NCBI GenBank assembly: GCA_016184365.1
Contig: JACPCW010000109.1
Location: 1 to 47,221, forward strand
DNA from: Candidatus Rokuibacteriota bacterium
GTDB lineage: Bacteria; Methylomirabilota; Methylomirabilia; Rokubacteriales; CSP1-6
Reading direction: 5' to 3'
DNA: 47,221 nucleotides
Numbering within the stretch: the stretch's first letter is position 1; the number at the start of each line of letters is the position of its first letter. The translations under genes were made by a program, and so were the position numbers. Below the pieces are notes generated by a model that searched no databases, was not told the origin of the DNA, and worked only from the letters and a program-made list of their open reading frames with translations. Shown here piece by piece: positions 16,815 through 25,165 of the stretch.

Positions 16815-17137
16815 CACGTCTCCCCGCCAGGCTTTCGCTGGATCACCGCCGGCAGAGCGCCTGTCTCCGCCGCTCGTGTTCCGCCGTGATCGTCGTCGGT
16901 CCGATACGCCACGATCCGGGTCGGTGCAAGTCAGTTGCCGCGCGAAGTCCTCAAATTTCGCGGCAGTTTTCGGCACACCGTGCCAATCGGACAGATGTGC
17001 GTCTGCAAGGTGCATCACATCCGCGAGGCCGTGCGCGTGAGACGTCGGCTGCAATGGAATCCCCGCTCGCTGGAACCTTCTGCGCAGGTACCACGCCGAA
17101 TGACGCGTAACTCCGCACGAGTCAACGACTTCGAGCT
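16815..17137. other. Intergenic region between divergent cupin and TPR genes
   Basis: 323 bases with no credible gene. The only clear structure is the interrupted inverted repeat at 16936-16965. It presumably carries promoters for both divergent genes, but no convincing -35/-10 pair was found. Confidence 0.6.
16936..16965. promoter_or_regulatory. Inverted repeat, possible operator
   Basis: TGCCGCG (16936-16942) and CGCGGCA (16959-16965) are perfect inverted half sites separated by 16 bases, with the flanking CGAA/TTT partly extending the symmetry. It lies in the intergenic region between two divergent genes, as a dimeric repressor site would. Confidence 0.35.
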
Positions 17138-19126
17138 GTGGCACGGCGGCTGCGCATGCGAAGCGTCATGCAGGTCGCCCTTCGACCGTCGCTCGGACTC
17201 GTCGTCGCGGCCGCGCTCCTGGTCGCCGGCTGTACCGACCACGGTGGTCCCTCGGCTTCGCCGCGCGGCGAACGCGCGCAGCCGGTCGTTGCGTCCGAGA
17301 CCGCGGCGGTCGTCGACGAGTACGCCGCGGCGCTCGACGCGTCCGCGCCGGAGCTGGCGCGCCGGATCCACGGCATGCTGAGGGCCGGCAAGGTCGACGA
17401 GGCGCGCGCGACGCTCGAGCGTGTCGCGGCGCGGCGCCCGACCTCGTCGGTCATGACGCTGCTCGGCGCGCTCGAGCTGTCGCGCGGCGCGGTCGATGGC
17501 GCACGCGCTGCATTCGTCCGCGCGCTCGACCTCGACGGCGGCGCGGTCCCGGCGCGGCTCGGGCTGGCGCACGTCGCGCTCGTGCGCGGCGACGACGCCG
17601 AAGCGCGGCGCGAGATCGAGCGGGCGCTCGGCGTCGATCCGAACAACCGGAATGCGCGCCGCCTGCTCGGGACGGTCGCCGCGCGACAGGGCCGCTACGA
17701 CGAAGCGATCGCCACCCTCGAATCGCTCGTTCGCGACCGCGACGTCGATCCCGGCTCCGTCCTCATGCTCGCGGACCTCTATGTCCGATCCGGGCGTGCG
17801 GCTGACGCCGTCGCTCGCCTGCGCCCGCTCGTCGCCACCGACCCCCGCGCGTCGGCGCCACGCGTGGCGCTTGCGACCGCGCTGCTGGCCGCGGGTGATC
17901 CGCGTGCGGCGGCGACCGAGCTCGACCGGGTGGTCACAGGCCCCGACGCGCGCGCGGAACATCACGAGCTGCTCGGCCGCGCGCGTCTTGCGATGCACGA
18001 CGTCGCCGGCGCGCGCCATGCCTTCGAGCGCGCCGTCGCGCTCGACGCGCGCCGCTTCGAGGCGCGCGTGGAGCTTGCGCGGCTCGGCGGCGCCGAGCCG
18101 ACGCGCGATGTGCTCGACGCCTGGAGTCGGGATCTCGCCGAGCGCGTGAGCCGGTCACCGGGCGATCCGAAGCTCCGCGCCGAGCACGCGCGCGTGGTGG
18201 CGCTGGCCGGCCGTCGCGACGAAGCGGAGCGCGAGTATCGCGCCGCGCTGACGATCGCTCCGGACCTGCCCGCGGCGAACCAGGGACTCGCGGCGCTGCT
18301 GCTCGCAGCGGGCCGCCCCGACGATGCGGTGCCCCTGCTGCACGCCGTGCTGCGCTCCGACCCAAGACATCGCCAGGCGAACCTCCTGCTCGCCGACCAT
18401 TACGAAGGCCGCGGTCAGGCGCCCCGCGCGATCCAGCACCTCGAGGCGGCGTACGCCGGCGAGGCGCCGCTCGACGTGAAGCTGCGAGTGGCGTGGCTGC
18501 ATGGCCAGGCCGGGCTGGTCGATACGGCGCTCACGCGCGCGCGCACCGCCGTGTCCGAGGCGCCACGATCCGCGCTGGCGTACACGACGCTCGGTCGCCT
18601 CCAGCTCCTGCGCGGCGACGCGCGCACGGCCGCGGCGACGTTCGAAACCGCGCTCGCCCTCGACGCGCGGTATGCCGCGGCGCAGATCGGTCTCGGGACG
18701 GCGTGGGAACGCGCCGGCGAACACGATCGCGCCGCGCGCGCGTGGCGGAAGGCGGCCGAGCTCGCGCCACACGATTCGCGCGTCTTCAACAACCTGGCGT
18801 GGGTGCTCGCGCGCGACGGCCGGCGCCTCGACGAAGCGCTCGCGCATGCGCAGCGCGCACGCGCGCTCGCGCCCGACCTTCCGGCCGTCCTCGACACGCT
18901 CGGCTGGGTGCACTACCGCCGCGGCGAGTACGTCGAAGCCGAGCGCGTGCTCGTCCGCGCCGTCGAGCTCGCGCCGCGCGCCGCCATGCCGCAGCACCGG
19001 CTCGGCCTCGTCTATCAGCGCCTCGGGCGCGCCGATCGCGCCGAGGCGGCTTTCAAGCGCGCCCGCGATCTCGACGCCGCCATCGGCCACGCGCCCGAGC
19101 TGCGCTCCTCGCTCTCGTCCCGCTGA
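17138..19126 (+). CDS. TPR-repeat lipoprotein (PrsT-like)
   Basis: A 662-residue protein with an N-terminal lipoprotein signal (A-A-A-L-L-V-A-G-C, Cys32 as the lipidation site) followed by roughly 15 tetratricopeptide repeats covering the rest, for example A-R-x-x-L-x-x-V-A-x-x-x-P and the final L-G-W-V-H-Y-R-R-G-E-Y-V-E-A-E unit. TPR solenoids bind partner proteins, here on the periplasmic side of a membrane. The architecture matches the PEP-CTERM-system lipoprotein PrsT, and a PEP-CTERM protein is encoded 8 kb away, but other TPR lipoproteins look alike. GTG start at 17138; ATGs at 17156 and 17168 are alternatives. Confidence 0.82.
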   Translation: MARRLRMRSVMQVALRPSLGLVVAAALLVAGCTDHGGPSASPRGERAQPVVASETAAVVDEYAAALDASAPELARRIHGMLRAGKVDEARATLERVAARRPTSSVMTLLGALELSRGAVDGARAAFVRALDLDGGAVPARLGLAHVALVRGDDAEARREIERALGVDPNNRNARRLLGTVAARQGRYDEAIATLESLVRDRDVDPGSVLMLADLYVRSGRAADAVARLRPLVATDPRASAPRVALATALLAAGDPRAAATELDRVVTGPDARAEHHELLGRARLAMHDVAGARHAFERAVALDARRFEARVELARLGGAEPTRDVLDAWSRDLAERVSRSPGDPKLRAEHARVVALAGRRDEAEREYRAALTIAPDLPAANQGLAALLLAAGRPDDAVPLLHAVLRSDPRHRQANLLLADHYEGRGQAPRAIQHLEAAYAGEAPLDVKLRVAWLHGQAGLVDTALTRARTAVSEAPRSALAYTTLGRLQLLRGDARTAAATFETALALDARYAAAQIGLGTAWERAGEHDRAARAWRKAAELAPHDSRVFNNLAWVLARDGRRLDEALAHAQRARALAPDLPAVLDTLGWVHYRRGEYVEAERVLVRAVELAPRAAMPQHRLGLVYQRLGRADRAEAAFKRARDLDAAIGHAPELRSSLSSR

Positions 19127-19135
19127 CCCCTTCAG

Positions 19136-20350
19136 TCAGCGGGCCCGGGTATCCCCCGGGCCCGTTTCGCGTTCACCGGTCAGGAGTCGCCGCGCGTCCG
19201 CACGGGCCTGATCGAGCACCTCGCGCACCGGCAGCGACTTCTCGCGCGCGATCCGCGCGACATCGGAGAACTCGGGCGTGACCGTCACGACACGGCCTTC
19301 GAGCCGCGACACTTTGACCGCGATCGGGCCGTACGCGGTCGCGCACGTCACGACCTCGCGCGGCAGTGGGACGCGGCGGCACTCCGACCACCGCACGCCG
19401 ATCGTCGTGGACTCTTCGAAGAGCACGCGCGAGAGCGCGGCGATCGCGTCGGTCGAGCAGAGCGCCGTGAGCACGACGCCCGGCCGGCTCTTCTTCATCA
19501 CCACGGGCGTGAGGAAGACGTCGAGCGCGCCCGCTTCGAAGAGACGGTCCATCAACGGCTCGTAGAGCTGCGGCGACATGTCGTCGATCGTCGTCGCGAC
19601 CTGCACGATCGTCTCGGGCGCGTCGGCGTCGCTCGCCGTGCCGACGAAGCAGCGGAGGACGTTCGGCGTGTCGGGCAGGTCCATCGCCCCGGCGCCGTAG
19701 CCGACCGACTCGACCACCATCGGCGGCATCCGGCCGGCGGCCGCGGCGACGGTCGTGAGAATCGCCGCGCCGGTGGGCGTCACGAGCTCCGCGCGCACGC
19801 CGGTATCGACGACCGGGAACCCGCGCAGCAGCTCCGCCGTGCCGGGCCCCGGAATCGGAATGCGACCGTGCGTGCTCGTGACGAACCCGCCGCCGAGCGG
19901 CAGCGCGGACACGTGCACGGCGTCGATCTGCAGCAGCGCGAGCGCCATCGCCGCGCCGGTGACGTCGACGATGGCGTCGACCGCGCCGACGTCGTGGAAG
20001 TGCACGCGATCCGGCGTGGTTCCGTGCACGCGCGCCTCGGCCTCCGCGAGCCGCCGGAAGATGCGCGCGGCGCGCTCCTTCACCGGCTCGGGGAGCCCGC
20101 TCCCCTGGATGATGGCGAGCACGTCGGCGAGCGTTCGATGGGGATGGTCCGTGCCGGCGATCTCGACGTCGACCTTCGTGGCGCGGAACGCGCCTTTCGT
20201 GACTTCGCGGCGCGTCAGCTCCCACCCTCCGAGCGGGAGCGTGTGGAGTGCCGCTCGCAGCGCGTCGAACGGCGCGCCGGCGTCGACGAGCGCGCCCATG
20301 ATCATGTCGCCGGCCGCGCCGGACGGACAGTCGAAATACGCGATCCGCAT
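19136..20350 (-). CDS. larC: LarC, nickel insertion protein for the NPN cofactor
   Basis: A 404-residue LarC/TIGR00299-type protein with F-D-C-P-S-G-A-A-G-D-M at the start, H-x-H-D/V-G-A-V-D-A-I-V-D (about 120-133), V-T-P-T-G-A-A-I-L, and the C-terminal T-T-I-D-D-M-S-P-Q segment. LarC is a CTP-dependent cyclometallase that inserts nickel into the pincer nucleotide made by LarB and LarE. ATG 20350 is preferred over the adjacent TTG. The last residues (G-P-G-D-T-R-A-R) are encoded by the hairpin that serves as terminator for the convergent TPR gene. Confidence 0.93.
   Translation of the reverse strand: MRIAYFDCPSGAAGDMIMGALVDAGAPFDALRAALHTLPLGGWELTRREVTKGAFRATKVDVEIAGTDHPHRTLADVLAIIQGSGLPEPVKERAARIFRRLAEAEARVHGTTPDRVHFHDVGAVDAIVDVTGAAMALALLQIDAVHVSALPLGGGFVTSTHGRIPIPGPGTAELLRGFPVVDTGVRAELVTPTGAAILTTVAAAAGRMPPMVVESVGYGAGAMDLPDTPNVLRCFVGTASDADAPETIVQVATTIDDMSPQLYEPLMDRLFEAGALDVFLTPVVMKKSRPGVVLTALCSTDAIAALSRVLFEESTTIGVRWSECRRVPLPREVVTCATAYGPIAVKVSRLEGRVVTVTPEFSDVARIAREKSLPVREVLDQARADARRLLTGERETGPGDTRAR
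19140..19164 (+). terminator. Terminator-like hairpin in the 3' end of larC
   Basis: A 10-bp stem (19140-19149 with 19155-19164) with a 5-base loop, followed by only three T residues. It lies 14 bases after the TPR gene stop and within the last codons of the convergent larC. Confidence 0.6.
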
Positions 20351-20358
20351 CAATCGAG

Positions 20359-20440
20359 GCGGGGAGCCCCGACATGGCCCGCCGCACCCCCCAGCGCTCG
20401 GACACGCCCCGGCGGAGCCGTGGCGCGCCTCGGGATCGCT
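20359..20440 (-). repeat. Dispersed hairpin element, copy R6
   Basis: Core GGCGGGG-AGCCCCGACATGG-CCCGCC (20359-20384), C-run, CAGCGCTCGGACACG, then CCCCGGCGGAGCCGTGG. It sits between larB and larC inside an otherwise tightly packed operon. Confidence 0.8.
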
Positions 20441-20450
20441 CGATGTGTCA

Positions 20451-21209
20451 TCACCGAATCTTCGCCGCGAGGCGATTGATCTGGCTGGCTTGGTGCGCAG
20501 CGCCGTAGCCGTTGTCGATGTTCACGACGGAGACGCCCGGCGCGCATGAGTTCAGCATCGCGAGGAGCGCGGCGATACCGCCGAACGACGCGCCGTAGCC
20601 GACGCTCGTGGGCACCGCGATGACCGGCCGGTCGATCAACCCGCCGATGACGCTGGGCAGCGCGCCTTCCATGCCCGCGACGGCGACGATCGCGTTCGCT
20701 TCGGCGAGCAGCGGCAGATGATCGAGCAGCCGGTGAAGGCCGGCGACGCCGCAGTCGTAGACGCGCTCGACGCGGTTGCCGAGCGCTTCGGCCACGAGCG
20801 CCGCCTCTTCGGCGACCGGCAGGTCCGCGGTGCCGGCGGCGGCGACGACGATGAGCCCGACGGACTCGTGCGATTCGGGGCGCACGACCACGAGTCGTGC
20901 GGCCGCGTGATACCTGTGCGGCAGGTTCGCGGCGGCGATGGCGTCGGCGACCGCCTGGTCCGCGCGCGTCGCGAGCACGTTGGCGTGACGCTCGGCGAGA
21001 CGGCGCGTGATCTCGACGACCTGCGCGGGCGTCTTGCCGGGACAGAACACGGCCTCCGGCGCGCCGGCGCGGAGCGCGCGGTGGAAGTCGACCTTGGCAA
21101 AGCCGAGATCGTCGTACGGCAGGCCGCGCAGCCGCCCGACCGCGTCGTCGACGCTGAGCCGGCGCGCGCTCACGTCGTCGAGGATGCGGCGGATCGCGTC
21201 CTTATCCAT
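20451..21209 (-). CDS. larB: LarB, P2CMN synthase
   Basis: A 252-residue LarB protein. The C-terminal half is related to PurE (N5-CAIR mutase), with V-A-G-M-E-G-A-L-P-S-V-I-G-G and P-V-I-A-V-P-T-S-V-G-Y-G, and N-I-D-N-G-Y-G near the end. LarB carboxylates and hydrolyses nicotinic acid adenine dinucleotide to pyridinium-3,5-biscarboxylic acid mononucleotide, the first step of the nickel-pincer cofactor. Its ATG overlaps the larE stop by 8 bases. Confidence 0.93.
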   Translation of the reverse strand: MDKDAIRRILDDVSARRLSVDDAVGRLRGLPYDDLGFAKVDFHRALRAGAPEAVFCPGKTPAQVVEITRRLAERHANVLATRADQAVADAIAAANLPHRYHAAARLVVVRPESHESVGLIVVAAAGTADLPVAEEAALVAEALGNRVERVYDCGVAGLHRLLDHLPLLAEANAIVAVAGMEGALPSVIGGLIDRPVIAVPTSVGYGASFGGIAALLAMLNSCAPGVSVVNIDNGYGAAHQASQINRLAAKIR

Positions 21210-22023
21210 GCGCGCGCCGGCTGACCGGCAGGATCAGGTTCGCGCTCCCGGACTGAAAGCCGGCGAGGTCGAGCGTGACGTAGACGTAACCGAGCTCGCG
21301 GAAGCGGCGGACGATCGCCTCGTGCCGGCCCTCCTCCCACAGCCGGGGCATCTCCGCCGCGGGCAGCTCGAGCCGCGCGAGCTTGTCGTGATGACGCACG
21401 CGGAACTGGCGGAAGCCGAGCGAGCGCACGAAGCCCTCGGCGGCATCGATCTGGCGGAGCTTCTCCGCGGTGATCCGGTCGCCGTACTGGAAGCGCGACG
21501 ACAGGCACGCGAACGACGGCTTGTCCCACGTCGGCAGGCCGAGCGTGCGCGACAGCTCGCGGATCTCCGCCTTCCACAGCTCGGCCTCGATCAGCGGCGC
21601 GCGGACGCCCATCTCGGCGGCGGCCTTCATGCCCGGCCGATGGTCGCCGAGGTCGTCCATGTTGGCGCCGTACACGACGACGCCGGCGTGCTCACGCGCG
21701 GCGATCGGACCGAGCTTCGTGAAGAGCTCCGTCTTGCAGTGGAAGCACCGGTCGACGGGATTGCGGGCGTAGTCGGGATTGTCGAGCTCGCGCGTCTGGA
21801 CGACGACGTGCCGCATCCCGAGGGTCGCCGCGAGACGCCGCGCTTCGGCGAGCTCGGCCTCGGGGTACGTCTCGGAGTCCGCGGTGACGAGCACGGCACG
21901 CTCGCCGAGGGCGTCCCTGGCGGCGCGCGCGAGGAACGTCGAGTCCACGCCGCCCGAGAACGCGACGACCACGTGCTCCATGCCGCGCAGCACGTCGAGC
22001 AGGCGCTCGTACCTGGGCGTCAC
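21202..22023 (-). CDS. larE: LarE, sulfur transferase of the NPN cofactor pathway
   Basis: 273 residues from the chosen GTG. The ATP pyrophosphatase P-loop is S-G-G-V-D-S-T (23-29). A single Cys (Cys173 in K-P-S-F-A-C-L-S-S-R-F) occupies the place of the sacrificial cysteine of single-Cys LarE proteins, so this enzyme probably gives up its own sulfur rather than using the three-Cys Fe-S type (inference). The frame is open to an ATG at 22068, overlapping pfkB by 38 bases; GTG 22023, just after the pfkB stop, matches the family start. Confidence 0.9.
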   Translation of the reverse strand: MTPRYERLLDVLRGMEHVVVAFSGGVDSTFLARAARDALGERAVLVTADSETYPEAELAEARRLAATLGMRHVVVQTRELDNPDYARNPVDRCFHCKTELFTKLGPIAAREHAGVVVYGANMDDLGDHRPGMKAAAEMGVRAPLIEAELWKAEIRELSRTLGLPTWDKPSFACLSSRFQYGDRITAEKLRQIDAAEGFVRSLGFRQFRVRHHDKLARLELPAAEMPRLWEEGRHEAIVRRFRELGYVYVTLDLAGFQSGSANLILPVSRRAHG

Positions 22024-22030
22024 GCCGCGC

Positions 22031-22942
22031 TCAGGCCTCGAGACGAACGAGATCGTGGAAGGCGCCATAGCGCTCCTCGATCTCCGCGGGCTCGAGGCGC
22101 TTCAGGCGGTCGAGCGAGAAGTCCTCGACCGTGAACGACGCCATCACGGAGCCGTAGACCATCGCCCGCCGAAGCGCGGCGGCGCTCACCTGCTCCTGGC
22201 TCGCGAGGTATCCCATGAAGCCGCCGGCGAACGTGTCGCCGGCGCCCGTCGGGTCGTACACCGCTTCGAGCGGATACGCCGGCACGACGAAGAACGCGCC
22301 GTTCACGACGAGCATGGCGCCGTACTCGCCGCGCTTGACGACGATGGTCTTCGGACCCATGCCGGCGATGACGCGCGCGGCTTTCACGAGGTTCGGCTCC
22401 CCCGCGAGCTGCCGCGCCTCGGCATCGTTGATGGTCACGATGTCGACCTCCGCGAGGACCTTCAGGAGCGCGTCGCGCTTGCCCTGGATCCAGAAGTTCA
22501 TCGTGTCCAGCGCGACGAGGCGCGGGCGCACCGCCATCTGGCGGAGCACGTCGAGCTGCAGCTCGGGATCGATGTTGGCGAGGAAGAGGAACGGCGTCCG
22601 GCGCAGGCGTTCGTCGAGCGCCGGCCGGAATTCCGCGAAGACGTTCAGCTGCGTGTCGAGCGTCTTCGCCTCGTTGAGGTCGTAGCCGTATTCGCCGGTC
22701 CAGCGGAAGGTCCGTCCGCGCGACGTCTTCAGCCCGCCGACGTCGACCCCGCGGTCGCGGAGGAGCCGCACGTGCTCGGAGGGGAAGTCGTCGCCGACGA
22801 TACCGATCAGGTGGACCGGGGCGAAGAAGCTCGCGGAGAACGAAAAGTACGTCGCCGCGCCGCCGAGCACCTCCTGCACACGGCCGAACGGGGTCTCGAC
22901 GCTGTCGAGCGCGACGGAACCGACGACGAGCAGATCAGCCAC
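22031..22942 (-). CDS. PfkB/ribokinase family sugar kinase
   Basis: A 303-residue PfkB kinase with the C-terminal signature D-P-T-G-A-G-D-T-F-A-G-G (230-241), whose Asp236 is the catalytic base, and an N-terminal L-G-G-A-A-T-Y segment for the substrate lid. It phosphorylates a sugar or nucleoside. Its GTG overlaps the mtnP stop by 8 bases, so a substrate from methylthioadenosine salvage, or a nucleoside, is suggested by context only. A frequent arrangement in metabolically diverse bacteria. Confidence 0.88.
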   Translation of the reverse strand: MADLLVVGSVALDSVETPFGRVQEVLGGAATYFSFSASFFAPVHLIGIVGDDFPSEHVRLLRDRGVDVGGLKTSRGRTFRWTGEYGYDLNEAKTLDTQLNVFAEFRPALDERLRRTPFLFLANIDPELQLDVLRQMAVRPRLVALDTMNFWIQGKRDALLKVLAEVDIVTINDAEARQLAGEPNLVKAARVIAGMGPKTIVVKRGEYGAMLVVNGAFFVVPAYPLEAVYDPTGAGDTFAGGFMGYLASQEQVSAAALRRAMVYGSVMASFTVEDFSLDRLKRLEPAEIEERYGAFHDLVRLEA

Positions 22943-23858
22943 CGCGGGAGCCTTTCTTTCGCGGCGCGGGCTTCGGCCGCTTCGAGAGATCGGCGGGCGG
23001 AAAGTACTTGTCGAGCAGGAGCCCGAGCCGGCGCCGCGTCGCGAGCGGGAAGGCCTTCGGCGCGGTGATCACGGCATTGCGCAGCAGCTCGCCGCACGCG
23101 CAGGCGCGCGGCGGTCCGATCGCGGGGATCACGCGGCGCAGCGTGTCCTTCGCCGTCGCGACGTTCTTCAGGAGGTTCTGGATGACGGCTTCCACCGTCA
23201 CCGCGTCGTGGGTTTCGTGCCAGACGTCGTAATCGGTCGCGAGCGCGAGCGTCGCGTAGCAGAGCTCCGCCTCGCGGGCGAGCTTCACCTCCGGCATGTT
23301 CGTCATGCCGATCACGTCGACGCCCCAGCTGCGGTACGTCCACGACTCCGCCTTCGTCGAGAACTGCGGGCCCTCGATGCAGACGTAGGTGCCGCCGCGA
23401 TGCACGGTCGCGCCGGTTTCGCGCGCGGCCTTCTCGAGCGCGGTGCCGAGCACCGGACAGACGGGATCGGCCATGCCGACGTGCGCGACGATGCCGTCGC
23501 CGAAGAACGTCGAGACGCGACGCTTCGTCATGTCGAGGAACTGATCCGGAATGACGAGGTCGAGCGGCCGGATCGCTTCCTTCATGCTGCCGACGGCGGA
23601 GATGGACAGCACCCATTCCACGCCGAGCGACTTCAGGCCCCAGATGTTGGCGCGGAAGTTCAGCTCCGACGGCGTGAGGCGATGGCCGCGGCCGTGCCGC
23701 GGCAGGAAGATCACCCGGCGGTCGCCGAGTCGCCCTTCGCAGAACTCGTCGGACGGATCGCCGAACGGCGTGCGGACGCGCCGCCACCGGACGTCCGTGA
23801 GGCCTTCGAGCTCGTACAGGCCGCTGCCGCCGATGACGCCGATCGCGGGCGTCGTCAT
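22935..23858 (-). CDS. mtnP: S-methyl-5'-thioadenosine phosphorylase
   Basis: A 307-residue family 2 purine phosphorylase of the MTAP type. It starts I-G-V-I-G-G-S-G-L-Y, then L-P-R-H-G-R-G-H (phosphate site), I-S-A-V-G-S-M, Y-V-C-I-E-G-P-Q-F-S-T-K-A-E-S and M-T-N-M-P-E-x-K-L-A-R-E-A-E. It cleaves methylthioadenosine, the by-product of polyamine synthesis and radical-SAM chemistry, to adenine and methylthioribose 1-phosphate. It carries about 15 extra basic residues at the C-terminus (K-R-P-K-P-A-P-R-K-K). The ATG overlaps the mtaB stop (ATGA). Confidence 0.94.
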   Translation of the reverse strand: MTTPAIGVIGGSGLYELEGLTDVRWRRVRTPFGDPSDEFCEGRLGDRRVIFLPRHGRGHRLTPSELNFRANIWGLKSLGVEWVLSISAVGSMKEAIRPLDLVIPDQFLDMTKRRVSTFFGDGIVAHVGMADPVCPVLGTALEKAARETGATVHRGGTYVCIEGPQFSTKAESWTYRSWGVDVIGMTNMPEVKLAREAELCYATLALATDYDVWHETHDAVTVEAVIQNLLKNVATAKDTLRRVIPAIGPPRACACGELLRNAVITAPKAFPLATRRRLGLLLDKYFPPADLSKRPKPAPRKKGSRGG

Positions 23859-25165
23859 TCGAGCTCTCCCCTGGCGCGCTCGTCGCCGGCGGCGGTCACG
23901 CGCAGATGCACGAGGCGTCGCATGAGCGAGTCGGGACCATCGAAGACGATCTCGACGTAGTGGCCGGTGAGCGCGATCAGGCCGCCGGTGGCGCGATCGC
24001 GGGTCTCGAGCACCAGCGCTTCGACGGAACGGTCGACGAGCGCGGCGCGGAACGCGCGCGCCTTGTCGTCCGATCGGGCGCGCAGCACCGCGCTCCGCCG
24101 CGTCACCGTCCGCGCGGCGAGATGATCAGGCATCGCGGCCGCCTCGGTCTCGCGGCGGTCGGAGTACGCGAACACGTGGAGGTACGAGAACGGCAGCTCG
24201 TCCACGACGCGCATCGTGTCGGCGAAGTCGCCGTCCGACTCGCCGGGAAATCCGACGATCAGATCGGTCCCGAGCCCGAGATCGGGGATGCGCGTCGCGA
24301 GCCGCTCGACGATCGCGCGATACCGGCGCACGGTGTACGGCCGGCGCATCCGGCGCAGGACGCGATCGCTGCCGCTCTGCAGCGGGATGTGCAAATGCGG
24401 CGCGATGCGCGGGGCACCGGTGACGACGTCCACCAGCTCCGGCGTGAAGTAGGCCGGAAGCACCGACGACAGCCGGACCCAGCGCAGGCCCTCGATGTCG
24501 CCGATCCGCCGCAGCAGCGCCGCGAGCGTCGTCGCCGGCGTGAGATCGGCGCCGTAATGGCCGAGATCGACGCCCGTCAGCACGACTTCCGGATGACCCG
24601 CGTCGACCAGACGTCGGACCTGGTCGACGACGATCTCGGGATGCTGGCTCCGGCTGACGCCACGCGCGCGCGGCACGATGCAGAAGGCGCACCGATGCTG
24701 GCAGCCCTCCTGCACTTTCAGAAACGCGCGCGACCGGCCGGCCGTGCGCGCCAGCGGCGCGACCGGCATGGCGCCGGCCGTTCGGATGTCGGAGACGGCG
24801 ACGCGCGTCGCGCGATCGGCATTCGTGACGAGCGATGCGATCAGCGCGTCGATGCGGTGCTTGTCGGCGTTGCCGACGACGAGGTCCGCCCCCGTCGCCA
24901 CGGCTTCAGCGGGACTCGTCTGGGCCCAGCACCCCGTGACGACCACGCGCGCGCCGGGATGCTGTCGCGCCGCGCGGCGGACCATCTGCCGATCGGAAAA
25001 GTCGGCGCGTGCGGTCACGGTGCACGAGTTCACGACCACGACGTCCGCCGGCTCTTCGAACGGGACGGTGCGGAAGCCGCGCGTCTCGAGTCGAGCCTGC
25101 ATCTCCTGGGTGTCGACCTGGTTCAGCCGGCACCCGAGCGTCGCGAAGGCGACGGTGCCGGTCAC
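23855..25165 (-). CDS. mtaB: tRNA (t6A37) methylthiotransferase MtaB
   Basis: A 436-residue radical SAM methylthiotransferase. The N-terminal auxiliary cluster ligands are Cys12, Cys48 and Cys79 (L-G-C-R-L-N-Q, N-S-C-T-V, T-G-C-W-A-Q), the radical SAM cluster is Cys155-x3-Cys159-x2-Cys162, and a TRAM-like C-terminal domain follows. The L-G-C-R-L-N-Q form and the missing MiaB-specific words point to MtaB, which adds methylthio to t6A37 of tRNA. The GTG start overlaps the rlmN stop (GTGA); the much longer open frame upstream is a shadow of rlmN. Confidence 0.92.
   Translation of the reverse strand: MTGTVAFATLGCRLNQVDTQEMQARLETRGFRTVPFEEPADVVVVNSCTVTARADFSDRQMVRRAARQHPGARVVVTGCWAQTSPAEAVATGADLVVGNADKHRIDALIASLVTNADRATRVAVSDIRTAGAMPVAPLARTAGRSRAFLKVQEGCQHRCAFCIVPRARGVSRSQHPEIVVDQVRRLVDAGHPEVVLTGVDLGHYGADLTPATTLAALLRRIGDIEGLRWVRLSSVLPAYFTPELVDVVTGAPRIAPHLHIPLQSGSDRVLRRMRRPYTVRRYRAIVERLATRIPDLGLGTDLIVGFPGESDGDFADTMRVVDELPFSYLHVFAYSDRRETEAAAMPDHLAARTVTRRSAVLRARSDDKARAFRAALVDRSVEALVLETRDRATGGLIALTGHYVEIVFDGPDSLMRRLVHLRVTAAGDERARGELE

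Noticed and set aside
12700-17040. Very long plus-strand open frame (1446 codons) antisense to the cox-like operon
   Set aside because: It has no recognisable motif, is rich in Arg/His/Asp as expected from the complement of GC-rich coding DNA, and runs through coxM, coxL and coxS, which are certain.
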